This document shows, piece after piece, positions 1 to 8,495 of a stretch of DNA of 64,000 nt. Within the stretch, counting starts at the first letter, position 1. Every line of letters starts with the position of its first letter. Source of the DNA: Alkalicoccobacillus plakortidis (GTDB taxonomy: Bacteria; Bacillota; Bacilli; Bacillales; Bacillaceae_D). Below the pieces are notes generated by a model. That model saw only the letters and a list, made by a program, of their open reading frames with translations, searched no databases and had not been told where the DNA came from. A program made the position numbers and the translations under genes. The stretch covers positions 124,001 through 188,000 of the forward strand of contig NZ_JAMQJY010000003.1 in assembly GCF_023703085.1 (NCBI RefSeq), read 5' to 3'.

Positions 1-2
1 GA

Positions 3-30
3 AGCAATCCGGAAGCGGATTGCTTTTTTT
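3..30 (+). terminator. Rho-independent terminator of an upstream gene
   Basis: A perfect 9-bp stem, AGCAATCCG / CGGATTGCT, with a GAAG tetraloop is followed by a run of T. It must end a rightward gene lying outside the window. Confidence 0.85.
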
Positions 31-100
31 GTGCGGGTGAATGAGAGATGGTGCATGGCGCGTGGTTAGTTGGGAATTTTTGTGGGTGCTTGCTTCTGCT

Positions 101-184
101 GCGGGAATTCGGGTGGGATACTCGCGGGTATCCTTTCTCCTCACACGGGTAACGACGCTTTCTCGCGGGTTTCTACTCTCCCCT
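101..184. repeat. Short degenerate 41-bp-period array (family A)
   Basis: About four half-units headed by CGGGTA can be aligned: GGGTATCC..., GGGTAACG... and GGGTTTCT..., with complete units of 21 and 20 nt. The head and the alternation match the large array at 27545-27912, so this is a decayed relative 27 kb away. A reading frame runs through it into cwlK, but it has no ribosome site and is not protein-like. It lies about 70 bp after the terminator at 3-30. Confidence 0.6.
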
Positions 185-280
185 AACATAATTTTCAAGA
201 ATCGTTCAGTATTAAAATCTGCTAATCTACGTTACAATAGACGAAGTTTCGACAAAAATCAGAAAAAGGAGTTTCATAGA

Positions 281-853
281 ATGAAAGCAAAAATAGGAAT
301 AGCTCTTTCTTGGGGATTCATCCTACTTACCTTATGCCTCTTTCTAGTGATTCTCTATCAGGAGAAACAACTAGATGGTCCGCACGAAGCCTTCGCAAAA
401 GGTGACGAAGAAAGCGAACCTCCAACTGATCTTCATCCTGTTGTCGCCGAAAAGGCAGATGAACTTGTTGAAGAAGCAAAGAAAAAGGATATTCAAGTCG
501 TCATTACAGACGATTTTCGTACAATAGAAGATCAGGATTCTCTTTATGATAGGGGAAGAGAGTCAGGAGACAAGATCGTAACACATGCCAAAGGTGGCGA
601 ATCCTATCACAATTATGGACTGGCTATAGATTTCGCCCTAAAAACCGATGATGGTGATGTGATCTGGGATCTTAACTACGATGGAAATGATAACGGAGAA
701 GCCGATTGGATGGAGGTTGTCGCCATAGCCAAGGATCTAGGTTTCACATGGGGTGGCGACTGGACAAGATTCAAAGATTATCCGCATTTACAAATGGACT
801 TTGGATATAGCATTAATGAATTACAACGTGGATATTATCCAGCACACGAGTAG
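281..853 (+). CDS. cwlK: Peptidoglycan L-alanyl-D-glutamate endopeptidase, CwlK-like (peptidase M15)
   Basis: This 190-residue membrane-anchored or exported cell-wall hydrolase is predicted to cut the L-Ala-D-Glu bond of peptidoglycan stem peptides. A hydrophobic N-terminal segment covers roughly residues 5-27. The M15 zinc-site signature is present: His about 110 and Asp about 117 in SYHNYGLAIDFA, then WGGDW and His about 169 in DYPHLQM. The body closely resembles Bacillus CwlK, including the DLNYDGNDNGEADWMEV stretch. The start at 281 is chosen because AAAGGAG lies just upstream; the open frame continues to base 41, but that part is repeat-derived sequence. The gene stands alone and converges with the sirtuin gene. 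Confidence 0.88.
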   Translation: MKAKIGIALSWGFILLTLCLFLVILYQEKQLDGPHEAFAKGDEESEPPTDLHPVVAEKADELVEEAKKKDIQVVITDDFRTIEDQDSLYDRGRESGDKIVTHAKGGESYHNYGLAIDFALKTDDGDVIWDLNYDGNDNGEADWMEVVAIAKDLGFTWGGDWTRFKDYPHLQMDFGYSINELQRGYYPAHE

Positions 854-878
854 AGAGCTTTTTTAAAAAACCTCTCTA
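851..878. terminator. Bidirectional terminator between cwlK and the sirtuin gene
   Basis: The near-perfect palindrome TAGAGAG...CTCTCTA encloses TTTTTT/AAAAAA. It overlaps the last bases of both convergent genes, so it can act in either direction. Confidence 0.6.
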
Positions 879-1603
879 CCTAATTCAAGTATAGTTTCAC
901 TCAGATCGCCATGAATTTTACATGAAAACAAGGAATCCATCACAGTTAGTTCCCTATTTACAATTGCTGCTGGAATTCCGCAGTCATACACGGCGTACTC
1001 AGGCAAAAGATTAAAAGGACTTACTTGTAATGATGTACCCAACGTAATCAAAAGATCGCTAGACTGCACACATCTCTCTGCCTCGTTATGTTTTAGAATC
1101 GGGTCACCAAACAGAACAATATCTGGTCTCACAATTGATCCACAACTCACATTTATACAATGAGGTACGTCCTCTTTCAAAATTTGGTCAAAAGATACTT
1201 TGGTTCCGCACACAGGGCAAGAGGCGGTATCTAGCGATCCATGATACTCAATAATTTCTCTGCTACCGGCTGCCTTATGTAGACCATCTACATTTTGAGT
1301 GATGACAAAGATGTTTTTCTTTATCTTCTCAAGGTCCTTAATAAAAGTATGAACTGCGTTCGGCTCATAATTCTGTAATAGCTTTATTCGAAAGATCTCT
1401 TTATACTTTTTCCAAAAATCAATTGGATTCTTTGAAAAATAACGATTCGACATATAGTACTCTCGCGAACGGTCTTCCATCCATAATCCATTTGCAGATC
1501 TAAAATCAGGAATTCCACTCGCAGTTGAGACACCTGCACCAGTTAAAATCGTGATGGCCGAAGCACTTTGAATCATTTCGGCTAACCTATTAACATCTGT
1601 CAT
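863..1603 (-). CDS. srtN: NAD-dependent protein deacylase, Sir2 family (sirtuin)
   Basis: A 246-residue protein predicted to remove acetyl groups from lysines using NAD+. The Rossmann signature GAGVSTASGIPDFRS is near residue 22, the catalytic motif TQNVDGLH lies in the middle, and EYHGSL follows. The zinc ribbon consists of CPVCG and CINVSCG (C-x2-C ... C-x4-C). GTSLQVSPFNLLP closes the NAD site. The length is normal for bacterial CobB/SrtN. The start is supported by GAGGGG about 8 bases upstream. The gene is monocistronic. The deacetylase family is clear; the substrates (acetyl-CoA synthetase in Bacillus) are not shown by the sequence. Confidence 0.93.
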   Translation of the reverse strand: MTDVNRLAEMIQSASAITILTGAGVSTASGIPDFRSANGLWMEDRSREYYMSNRYFSKNPIDFWKKYKEIFRIKLLQNYEPNAVHTFIKDLEKIKKNIFVITQNVDGLHKAAGSREIIEYHGSLDTASCPVCGTKVSFDQILKEDVPHCINVSCGSIVRPDIVLFGDPILKHNEAERCVQSSDLLITLGTSLQVSPFNLLPEYAVYDCGIPAAIVNRELTVMDSLFSCKIHGDLSETILELGREVF

Positions 1604-2029
1604 ATTTCGATCCCCTCTCTCTGATACTATGTTTTCTTATTATAACAAATAGTTATACACCTAAAATTGTGATGGCTTTTAACATGGTGAACCATCTGGC
1701 ATGCTTGGGGAAACCCTTATTTCCCAATATAACGAGATCATTCATATTCAAGAGCTTATGCCTAACTAAAAAGGATAAAATACCTAGCAAAAACCCACAT
1801 GATATATACCTTATCTTAAATTTCCATTAACACACTTCAATAGACTTGATTCCCCTATTTATTCCAATATATTTCTTGATAATAGCGTGATTGCTTGCTA
1901 CAATCGCCTTACATAAGAGATTAGACCTAATAGTAAACCATGTTTTTCCCAATAGAAAAACACCATAATCATCTCCAAATTAACTGATTTTGCTTTATAA
2001 TGAAAACTATAGACACGGGTTGGTGAAGC
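1604..2029. other. Intergenic region between divergent sirtuin and regulator genes
   Basis: This 426-bp AT-rich stretch holds the two divergent upstream regions. A TATAAT box occurs at about 1996-2001, about 30 bases before the regulator start, without a convincing -35 partner. I see no gene, RNA or repeat here. Confidence 0.5.
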
Positions 2030-3274
2030 ATGGAATTTGGACCTATTATCAAATACTACCGTTTAAAAAGCGGAATTACACAAGCAGAACTAGCAGACGG
2101 AATTTGCTCGATCCCTCACTTATCTAAGATTGAGAACAACGCATACAGCGTGAACAAAGAAACAGCATCTATGCTAATGGAAAGACTTGGCCTTGATATT
2201 AATGATGAGGTAGAGCGATATGGGATTTTAACTGAGCAATTAGAAGAGTTCTCAGATGCTATTTTTTATTACGATTTTGAAAGATCAAATCAATTAAGAA
2301 CTCTTATTGAAAGTGAAGAAGATTATTATAACCGTACCAACCTAGTTAACCTATATCATATCTACTTAGGTAGATATTACTTACAAAAGAACAAAAATGA
2401 TATAGGTAATGAACACATTAAAATTATTGAAAAAAACCGGACAAATCTTTCACCTTTAGAAGATCTATTGTATCAAAATTTAATAGGTGTTTACCTTGCT
2501 GTAGAAGGTAAAACACACGAATCAATCAATCATTTTTTAAGATTAAAAGCGAACAGTAACAATGTCACAGTTCAAGAGCTATCTTATAATCTAGCATTAA
2601 ATTTCACAAAACTAGGTCAATATGAAAAATCAATACCTTATGCTCAAGAAGCGTTACAACTTTTTAAAGATAGAAACAACTACATACGGATAATTCACAT
2701 CCAAATGATTTTAGCAATCAATTATGAGAATATGCACCTTTTTGAAGAATCTAAAAATGTTTACAGAAATCTTCTGAGAAACGCTCGCTTGCTTAATCAA
2801 ACTGACATCTACTATAAACTACTTCATAATTTTGCACTTTTATTAAAATCAAATAACATCTACTCTAAAGCTAGTGAGTATTTAAAAGAGTGTGTAGTTT
2901 ATTATAAAAACCTTCCAGATTTAAAGGAAAAAAATGAAGATCTACTTATTACCCTTACCGCTCTTGTAGAAGTACTTTTGGAAATGAATTCAAAAGATGA
3001 AGAAATAGAACTTTATCTAGAAGAAATAGAATATTACATTGAAAAAAGTTCTTCAAAACTTAATAAACTTCAAGCAAAAAAATTAAAATTCGGTTTTGAA
3101 AATAGTGAAAAATATTATGCATTTTTAGATAAAGAATATATTCCTTATCTACAAAAAAATGATATGTATAGTTATTCAAAACCCGCACTCCTTGAAATGG
3201 CAAAATGGCATAGTGAGAATAATCGTTCTCAACTGTCTAATAAATTCTATCAACAATACATTGAACTATATTAA
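2030..3274 (+). CDS. Peptide-responsive transcriptional regulator, HTH + TPR (RRNPP / PlcR-NprR-like)
   Basis: A 414-residue cytoplasmic regulator. Residues 5-60 form a Cro/CI helix-turn-helix (IIKYYRLKSGITQAELADG, then HLSKIE). The rest is a helical TPR-like superhelix of the type that binds a re-imported signalling peptide in the PlcR, NprR and Rap families. A small gene with a signal-peptide-like start follows 13 bases after the stop, the usual place for the cognate pheromone, and a subtilisin gene lies convergent beyond it. A paralogue of nearly equal length sits at 22100-23338, also next to a subtilase. The inferred role is cell-density control of exoprotease production; the target promoters are not proven by sequence. 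Confidence 0.82.
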   Translation: MEFGPIIKYYRLKSGITQAELADGICSIPHLSKIENNAYSVNKETASMLMERLGLDINDEVERYGILTEQLEEFSDAIFYYDFERSNQLRTLIESEEDYYNRTNLVNLYHIYLGRYYLQKNKNDIGNEHIKIIEKNRTNLSPLEDLLYQNLIGVYLAVEGKTHESINHFLRLKANSNNVTVQELSYNLALNFTKLGQYEKSIPYAQEALQLFKDRNNYIRIIHIQMILAINYENMHLFEESKNVYRNLLRNARLLNQTDIYYKLLHNFALLLKSNNIYSKASEYLKECVVYYKNLPDLKEKNEDLLITLTALVEVLLEMNSKDEEIELYLEEIEYYIEKSSSKLNKLQAKKLKFGFENSEKYYAFLDKEYIPYLQKNDMYSYSKPALLEMAKWHSENNRSQLSNKFYQQYIELY

Positions 3275-3287
3275 GGAGGTGTTAAGA

Positions 3288-3429
3288 TTGAAAAAAGCTA
3301 TATTAGCAAGTACATTACTAATTGTACTTGCCTTAGTCGCATCACAAACAGATGTCTCACAATCATATCTAGCATCTTTCGAATTGCTTTCGGGCCCATA
3401 TTTACCTCCTGATGCTAGACCAAGCATAA
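3288..3429 (+). CDS. Probable signalling-peptide precursor of the adjacent regulator (frameshifted near its end)
   Basis: TTG at 3288 follows a perfect TAAGGAGGTG ribosome site that overlaps the regulator stop. The product begins MKKAILASTLLIVLALVAS, a Sec signal or export segment, and ends in a proline-rich tail LLSGPYLPPDARP. As written, the frame has no stop before the terminator and runs into the convergent subtilisin gene. If CCAAGC at 3420-3425 is read as CCAGC (the change that repairs eight other genes here), the frame ends at once: ...DARPA, then TAA TAA, giving 46 residues. PapR/NprX-like precursors have this size, layout and position. The exact mature peptide is not known; the C-terminal tail is the likely candidate. 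Confidence 0.68.
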
Positions 3430-3430
3430 T

Positions 3431-3461
3431 AAAAAAACTCTCCTTCACGGAGAGTTTTTTT
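3431..3461. terminator. Bidirectional terminator between peptide gene and subtilisin gene
   Basis: The stem ACTCTCC / GGAGAGT has a TTCAC loop and is flanked by A-runs and T-runs. It can end both the rightward regulator-peptide transcript and the leftward subtilisin transcript. Confidence 0.85.
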
Positions 3462-3468
3462 ATTATCA

Positions 3469-4585
3469 TTACCTACCAATTGCCGCTTCTGCATCTACCA
3501 ATCCACTTCCGAAGAATTCTTCGTTTCCTAGTGGTGTGGCGGTTTCTTGCAGGATCTGGCCGATTTCTTCAGCTGATGCTGCTGGGTTGGTGGCTTGTAC
3601 TAGTGCGGCTACGCCTGCTACGTGTGGAGAGGCCATTGAAGTTCCGCTCAGTTCTGTGTATTCTCCTCCAATGTACGTACTAAGTGTATCTACACCTGGT
3701 GCGGCGATGTTGTTTTCTGGTCCGAAGCTAGAGAAGCTAGCTTTGTTATTTGATGAGTCAACGGCTGCGACTGAGATCACATTGTCATAGGCTGCTGGGT
3801 AACCGATTCCTCTTGTTCCTGAGTTACCTGCTGCAGCGATTAGTAGTGTTCCTTGTTCTTCTGCATAATCTGCTGCTTGCTCTAATACTGGTGATCCTGT
3901 TGGTCCTCCTAAGCTGAGATTGGCGATATCTATGCCTTGATCAGCTGCCCATTCAATTCCGGCTGCGATGTCACTTGTATAACCGCTACCAAAGCTATCT
4001 AGTACTTTTACTGCATATAATTCGGCATCCGGTGCTACTCCAATGACACCTACTGTGTTATCTAATGCAGCAATCGTACCTGCTACATGTGTACCGTGCC
4101 CGTTAAGATCTTCATAGGTTGGTTCAGTGCTAACAAAACTTTCTCCACCTACTACGTTCAAATCCTCATGTTCAGCAATACCTGTATCAATAACTGCTAC
4201 AGATGCGCCTCCACCAAAGTTACCTGCCTCATGTACAGCTTGGTGCATTTACTTGTGGTATGCCATAAGGTACTTCTTGTAATGTCGTCATCTTCACGTC
4301 TTTTTCAACATATTCAACCGAAGCCTGTTCTTCAAGGGCTGCTGCCTCTTCCTCCGACAGTTCGGCATTAATAACTGGTAAATTCTCATACTCTCTTAAA
4401 ATTTCTACGTCTACTTGGCTTTCAAGTGTTTCTGCCTGGGTTGAAAAAGTAGCGGCATCTGCTTCTTCTTTAAATCCAATCAGATACCTTTCTTTCGCTT
4501 CTTCGGCTCCAGCAAGTGCCGGTATTGCTGAGAGTGTTACCAATACGGATAAACCAACCGTCCATTTGCCTGCTTGAAATTTCAT
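3469..4585 (-). CDS. aprE: Alkaline serine protease, subtilisin (frameshifted in this sequence)
   Basis: A secreted S8 protease, about 371 residues once repaired. ATG at 4585 follows AGGAGGGG. It has a signal peptide (to about residue 27, ...ALAGAEEA), an I9 propeptide ending near YVEKDV, and a mature enzyme starting near QEVPYGIPQVNAP. The catalytic Asp is in VIDTGI, His in [10 protein letters not shown], oxyanion Asn in AAAGNSG and Ser in GTSMASPH. The mature part resembles savinase-type alkaline proteases. The frame breaks at 4238-4243, where GCTTGG on the + strand replaces an expected GCTGG; removing one base gives NAPAVHEAGNFGG. Adjacent to a quorum-type regulator and peptide gene. I regard the break as an artefact or a very recent event. 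Confidence 0.88.
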
Positions 4586-4884
4586 GAAACCCCTCCTAGT
4601 AGTTTGCCAAACTGTTTCTGGCTTGTTACCAACCCTAACAAAATTCGACTTAGCTGAGTATTGGGAAAATTCAAATGTAGCTTGTATCATTTTTGAATAA
4701 AATAAACAACCTACATACGTGTGTCTCGGCTATTTTCCTAGTACTTCAGACTGATTTTCGCATTTAATGAAGAGATTCGGTTTTATTTTGGATCAAATTG
4801 GAATACTGAGTGATTCATTCTGTGTCTTTTGTGTGATAAACTACGAGGGATTGGATATTATTTATACATAGTGGGAGATAAAAT

Positions 4885-6396
4885 ATGACGGAGCCTTCGC
4901 GGAATAAATATGTGGTTGCGGGTTTATTATTAGGGATTTTTATGGCTGCAATCGATAATACAATCGTTGCAACAGCTATGGGAACCATCGTTTCTGATCT
5001 AGGTAGTTATGAAAAGTTTGTATGGGTCACAGCTGGATATATGGTTGCTGTGATGGTTGGTATGCCGATTTACGGTAAATTATCTGACATGTATGGACGT
5101 AAACGTTTTTTTCTTTTTGGCTTATTAGCATTTTTACTGGGCTCAATTTTATGTGGGACTGCCCAAAGTATGGATCAGCTTATTGCTTATAGAGTCATTC
5201 AAGGAATAGGTGGCGGAGCTCTGATGCCTATTGCCTTCACCATTATATTCGATCTTTTCCCTCCTGAAAAACGTGGGAAAATGACTGGATTATTTGGAGC
5301 GGTGTTTGGGTTATCGAGTGTACTTGGTCCCTTGCTTGGCGCTTTTATTACGGACACACTTAGTTGGAACTGGGTATTTTACATCAACATTCCGATTGGC
5401 GCAATTGCGTTTTTTCTTATACTTAGGCATTACCAAGAGGAACGTAACACAGCTAAACAAAAAATTGATTGGCTTGGGGCATCAACTTTAGTCATTGCCA
5501 TTGTTTGTTTAATGTTTGCTCTTGAATTAGGCGGGAAAACGTATGCATGGAGTTCTACGCCAATTCTTTTGCTGTTTAGTATGTTTGGTGCCATGTTTAC
5601 CGCGTTCTTTTTTGTTGAGCGAAAAGCTTCTGAACCCATTATCTCATTTTGGATGTTTAAAAATCGGTTATTTGCAACTTCTCAGATTTTGGCTTTTTTA
5701 TATGGAGGAACCTTCATTATCCTAGCTGTTTTTGTTCCTATCTATGTGCAAGCAGTGTACGGTGGAACTGCCACAAGCGCCGGTTTTATCCTTATGCCGA
5801 TGATGCTTGGTTCTGTTGCCGGCAGTATGGTTGGAGGAATGCTTCAGACTAAAGTAACGTTTCGTTCATTAATGGCTGTTTCTGTTACGTGTTTCTTCAT
5901 TGGAATGAGTTTGTTGTCTGGAATGTCGATTGAAACATCCAGAGTGGCATTAAGTCTATATATCGCGTTAGTTGGTTTTGGGGTTGGATTTTCATTTTCT
6001 CTCCTACCTGCCGCATCTATAAACGGGATCTCCGCTCGCTTTCGTGGATCTGCCAACTCAACCAATTCGTTTCTACGTTCATTTGGTATGACCGTTGGCG
6101 TTACAATCTATGGAACAATTCAAACAAGCATCTTCACATCGCGCCTTGGTCAATCTTCTATGACTGACTCGGGTAATGTGAGTGAACCTGCTGACATTCA
6201 GCAGATCTTCCAAGCCAGAAACAAGGGGAGATATCCAGCTGATCTACTTGCAGAACTTACACAGGCTATGTCTGATTCTATTACGTTTGTCTTTACACTA
6301 GCCCTTGTGCCGATTGCTATCGCTTGCGTAACGGTTGCGTTCATGGGTAATACTCGAGTGTTAACCTCTAAAGAAATGGAAGATCAGGCTAACTAA
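4885..6396 (+). CDS. Drug:H+ antiporter, MFS DHA2 (EmrB/QacA) family
   Basis: A 503-residue membrane exporter with about 14 hydrophobic segments. The MFS motif A is clear (GKLSDMYGRKR, loop 2-3), as is the antiporter motif C in helix 5 (GLSSVLGPLLGAFITD). The first helix carries an acidic residue in AAIDNTIVATA, as in the Bmr3/QacA group. GGGAG precedes the ATG. The gene is alone and divergent from the subtilisin gene. The family gives multidrug or toxic-compound export; the substrate cannot be read from sequence. Confidence 0.9.
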   Translation: MTEPSRNKYVVAGLLLGIFMAAIDNTIVATAMGTIVSDLGSYEKFVWVTAGYMVAVMVGMPIYGKLSDMYGRKRFFLFGLLAFLLGSILCGTAQSMDQLIAYRVIQGIGGGALMPIAFTIIFDLFPPEKRGKMTGLFGAVFGLSSVLGPLLGAFITDTLSWNWVFYINIPIGAIAFFLILRHYQEERNTAKQKIDWLGASTLVIAIVCLMFALELGGKTYAWSSTPILLLFSMFGAMFTAFFFVERKASEPIISFWMFKNRLFATSQILAFLYGGTFIILAVFVPIYVQAVYGGTATSAGFILMPMMLGSVAGSMVGGMLQTKVTFRSLMAVSVTCFFIGMSLLSGMSIETSRVALSLYIALVGFGVGFSFSLLPAASINGISARFRGSANSTNSFLRSFGMTVGVTIYGTIQTSIFTSRLGQSSMTDSGNVSEPADIQQIFQARNKGRYPADLLAELTQAMSDSITFVFTLALVPIAIACVTVAFMGNTRVLTSKEMEDQAN

Positions 6397-6397
6397 A

Positions 6398-6553
6398 TTA
6401 TTTCTTTTTTTCTGACCGTCTTTCTTCAATATATTCTTGGATTAAAACACCTAACCTAGAAGAATCGATCCCTCGTTGGACCGCTTTTTCGATCACAATA
6501 AAAAGAAGAAATAACATAATTAATGCAGAAATAATAGAGAAAAAGATGTTCAT
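6398..6553 (-). CDS. Small single-pass membrane protein, 51 residues
   Basis: A short open frame starts MNIFFSIISALIMLFLLFIV, one strongly hydrophobic segment, then has a charged tail ending ERRSEKKK. A textbook GAGGAGGTG ribosome site lies 7 bases before the ATG, which is the main reason to believe it. It converges with the MFS gene and its stop lies within 5 bases of the MFS stop. I do not recognise a family. It could be a regulatory small membrane protein or a transporter accessory. Confidence 0.62.
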   Translation of the reverse strand: MNIFFSIISALIMLFLLFIVIEKAVQRGIDSSRLGVLIQEYIEERRSEKKK

Positions 6554-6697
6554 TGCACACACCTCCTCAAGGGTCTGTTTGGTTAAGTATAATAAAAATG
6601 AATGAGAACATTCAATGAAACTCCTTCATTCAGGCCCTTGATATCCTCTTACAGACGCGATAACCTTGGAGAAACACATGATGGGGAGGAATCCTGA

Positions 6698-6886
6698 ATG
6701 AGTTTTTTTAAAGGCTTGAGTTTAAACTTAATTGTATTAGTTATTTTGCTACTATTCATAAGTGTGTTTCACTCAAACATTATTTTCTTAATGCTTCTTT
6801 GGACTAGCACGATCTCATTTATCATTGCGTTTTTGGGGTACAATGTGTATTTGCTGCTAGAAAGGAAAAGATCGTTCAGGCAATAA
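6698..6886 (+). CDS. Small two-helix membrane protein, 62 residues
   Basis: It starts MSFFKGLSLNLIVLVILLL and has two hydrophobic stretches (about 9-26 and 28-50) with a basic C-terminus (LLERKRSFRQ). GGGGAGGAA precedes the ATG. It sits head to head with the 51-residue membrane protein and just upstream of aroA. I do not recognise a family; two-helix proteins of this size are common in Bacillaceae. Confidence 0.55.
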   Translation: MSFFKGLSLNLIVLVILLLFISVFHSNIIFLMLLWTSTISFIIAFLGYNVYLLLERKRSFRQ

Positions 6887-6940
6887 ACTGTACTCATTTC
6901 ATGATATAGTATTGTCATAACATTTAACCGAGGTGATTGT

Positions 6941-8275
6941 ATGCATACACCAGATGCTAGGGCCAGATCAGACTGGTCTTCATTAAATGATGTCCAGACT
7001 GTTACAATAAGTCCTTTAGAAAAGTCGATCCATAGAGACATTCGTATTCCGGGCAGTAAAAGCTTTACCAACCGAGCACTAATTATTGCTGCGATGGCAG
7101 AAGGTCCTTCTATCCTTTCTGGAATCCTTAGAAGTGATGATTCCTATTGGTGCATTGATACACTAAATAAATTAGGGATTGAGACTAAAGTTGATGGAGA
7201 TACCATCGAAATCAACGGATGCGCAGGCGACTGGCCGATCAAACAGGCAAATCTCTACATTGGTGCTGCAGGTACAACAGCAAGGTTTTTACCTGGTACT
7301 CTTGCTGCTGCAAATAGTGGAGAATGGTTTGTGGAGGCAAGTGAACGGATGAGCCAACGTCCAGTTGAACTACTTTTAGAAGGGCTTCGAACTCTTGGTG
7401 CTTCCATTGAATCTGAAGGTTATTACCCTTTAAAGATTAAAGGGCAAGGGCTGAAAGGTGGACCTGTCACCATTTCTGGTAAGCAGTCTAGTCAATTTAT
7501 TAGTGGCTTATTAATGGCAAGTCCTTATGCGGAGAATGAAGTGACGGTAACCATTCCAGATTATATTGTTCAACATGCCTATGTGAAAATTACAATAGAC
7601 CTCATGAAACGTTTTGGTGTCAAAGTGGAAGCGAATGATGAGTTAACAACAATGGTTATCCCACCTTCTGTTTACAAAGGTCAAAAGCTTGATCTAGAAG
7701 CCGATGCTTCAACGGCAAGTTATTTTTTTGCATTGGCCGCTTTAACGAATAGCCGCATCAAAGTGACAAACCTGAATATGAAAACCAATCAACCTGATAT
7801 CTTTATGGTTGATTTATATGAAAAAATGGGCTGCACCGTTACACGTGGCGACAGCTTTATCGAAGTAATTGGCACCGATCAGCTACTTGGGGGTTTTGAT
7901 ATTAGCATGAAGGAGATGTCTGATCAGACTCTTACGATTGCAGCATTAGCTCCATTCGCTTCAGGCCCTATTACACTTAGAGATGTTGAGCACATTCGCC
8001 ATCATGAATCTGACCGAATTTCAGCTATTTGTACAGAACTGACAAAGTTAGGTATTAAAGTTGAGGAGTTTGCTGATGGGCTGACGATCTATCCAGGCAC
8101 ACCAAAACCTGCTGTACTCGACTCCTACGATGATCATCGAGTCGCTATGTCACTTGCATTAGTTGGCTTAAAGGTTCCAGGGATCACCATTCATGATCCT
8201 GGTTGTGTTTCAAAGACTTGTCCGACATACTTTGATCTACTAAAAGATCTTGGTGTTTCTGTACAATACAAATAG
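6941..8275 (+). CDS. aroA: 3-phosphoshikimate 1-carboxyvinyltransferase (EPSP synthase)
   Basis: Joins PEP to shikimate-3-phosphate in the chorismate pathway. 444 residues. Substrate-site motifs are visible: PGSKSFTNRAL near residue 37, QSSQFISGLLMA in the middle, HHESDRI and DDHRVAMSLAL near the C-terminus. GAGGTG precedes the ATG, supporting a start that gives a slightly long N-terminus. The usual LGNAGTA motif reads IGAAGTTARFLPG, so the Asn is Ala and the next Ala is Thr, close to the PEP/glyphosate pocket. The gene stands outside any aro cluster and may be a second, divergent copy. Function by family; kinetics unknown. Confidence 0.85.
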   Translation: MHTPDARARSDWSSLNDVQTVTISPLEKSIHRDIRIPGSKSFTNRALIIAAMAEGPSILSGILRSDDSYWCIDTLNKLGIETKVDGDTIEINGCAGDWPIKQANLYIGAAGTTARFLPGTLAAANSGEWFVEASERMSQRPVELLLEGLRTLGASIESEGYYPLKIKGQGLKGGPVTISGKQSSQFISGLLMASPYAENEVTVTIPDYIVQHAYVKITIDLMKRFGVKVEANDELTTMVIPPSVYKGQKLDLEADASTASYFFALAALTNSRIKVTNLNMKTNQPDIFMVDLYEKMGCTVTRGDSFIEVIGTDQLLGGFDISMKEMSDQTLTIAALAPFASGPITLRDVEHIRHHESDRISAICTELTKLGIKVEEFADGLTIYPGTPKPAVLDSYDDHRVAMSLALVGLKVPGITIHDPGCVSKTCPTYFDLLKDLGVSVQYK

Positions 8276-8276
8276 T

Positions 8277-8315
8277 AAACGAAACGGAGTGGGACTAGGC
8301 GCCTGCTTCGTTTTA
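8277..8315 (+). terminator. Terminator after aroA
   Basis: AAACGAA ... TTCGTTT stem with a T-rich tail directly after the aroA stop. Confidence 0.55.
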
Positions 8316-8495
8316 TTTATAACATCTTGATTAATTTTTAACATTCATTCTAATTAATGAAATCACGGTAAAAAATAAATCATTCTGTTTATTAAGAGGA
8401 AAATGGGGTATCGACGGTGTATAGATAAATATATGTACATCTTTAATTGTCAGATCATTTCGTATTTTCAAACCACTCGAAAGGATGAGAGCCGA

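Noticed and set aside
41..280. An 80-residue N-terminal extension of CwlK
   Set aside because: It is translated from repeat-family DNA, lacks a ribosome site, and a good site plus signal segment start at 281.
3159..3683. A 174-residue plus-strand protein running from the regulator end through the terminator into the subtilisin gene
   Set aside because: It crosses a terminator and lies antisense to subtilisin codons; it arises because the peptide-gene stop is lost by the CCAAGC anomaly.
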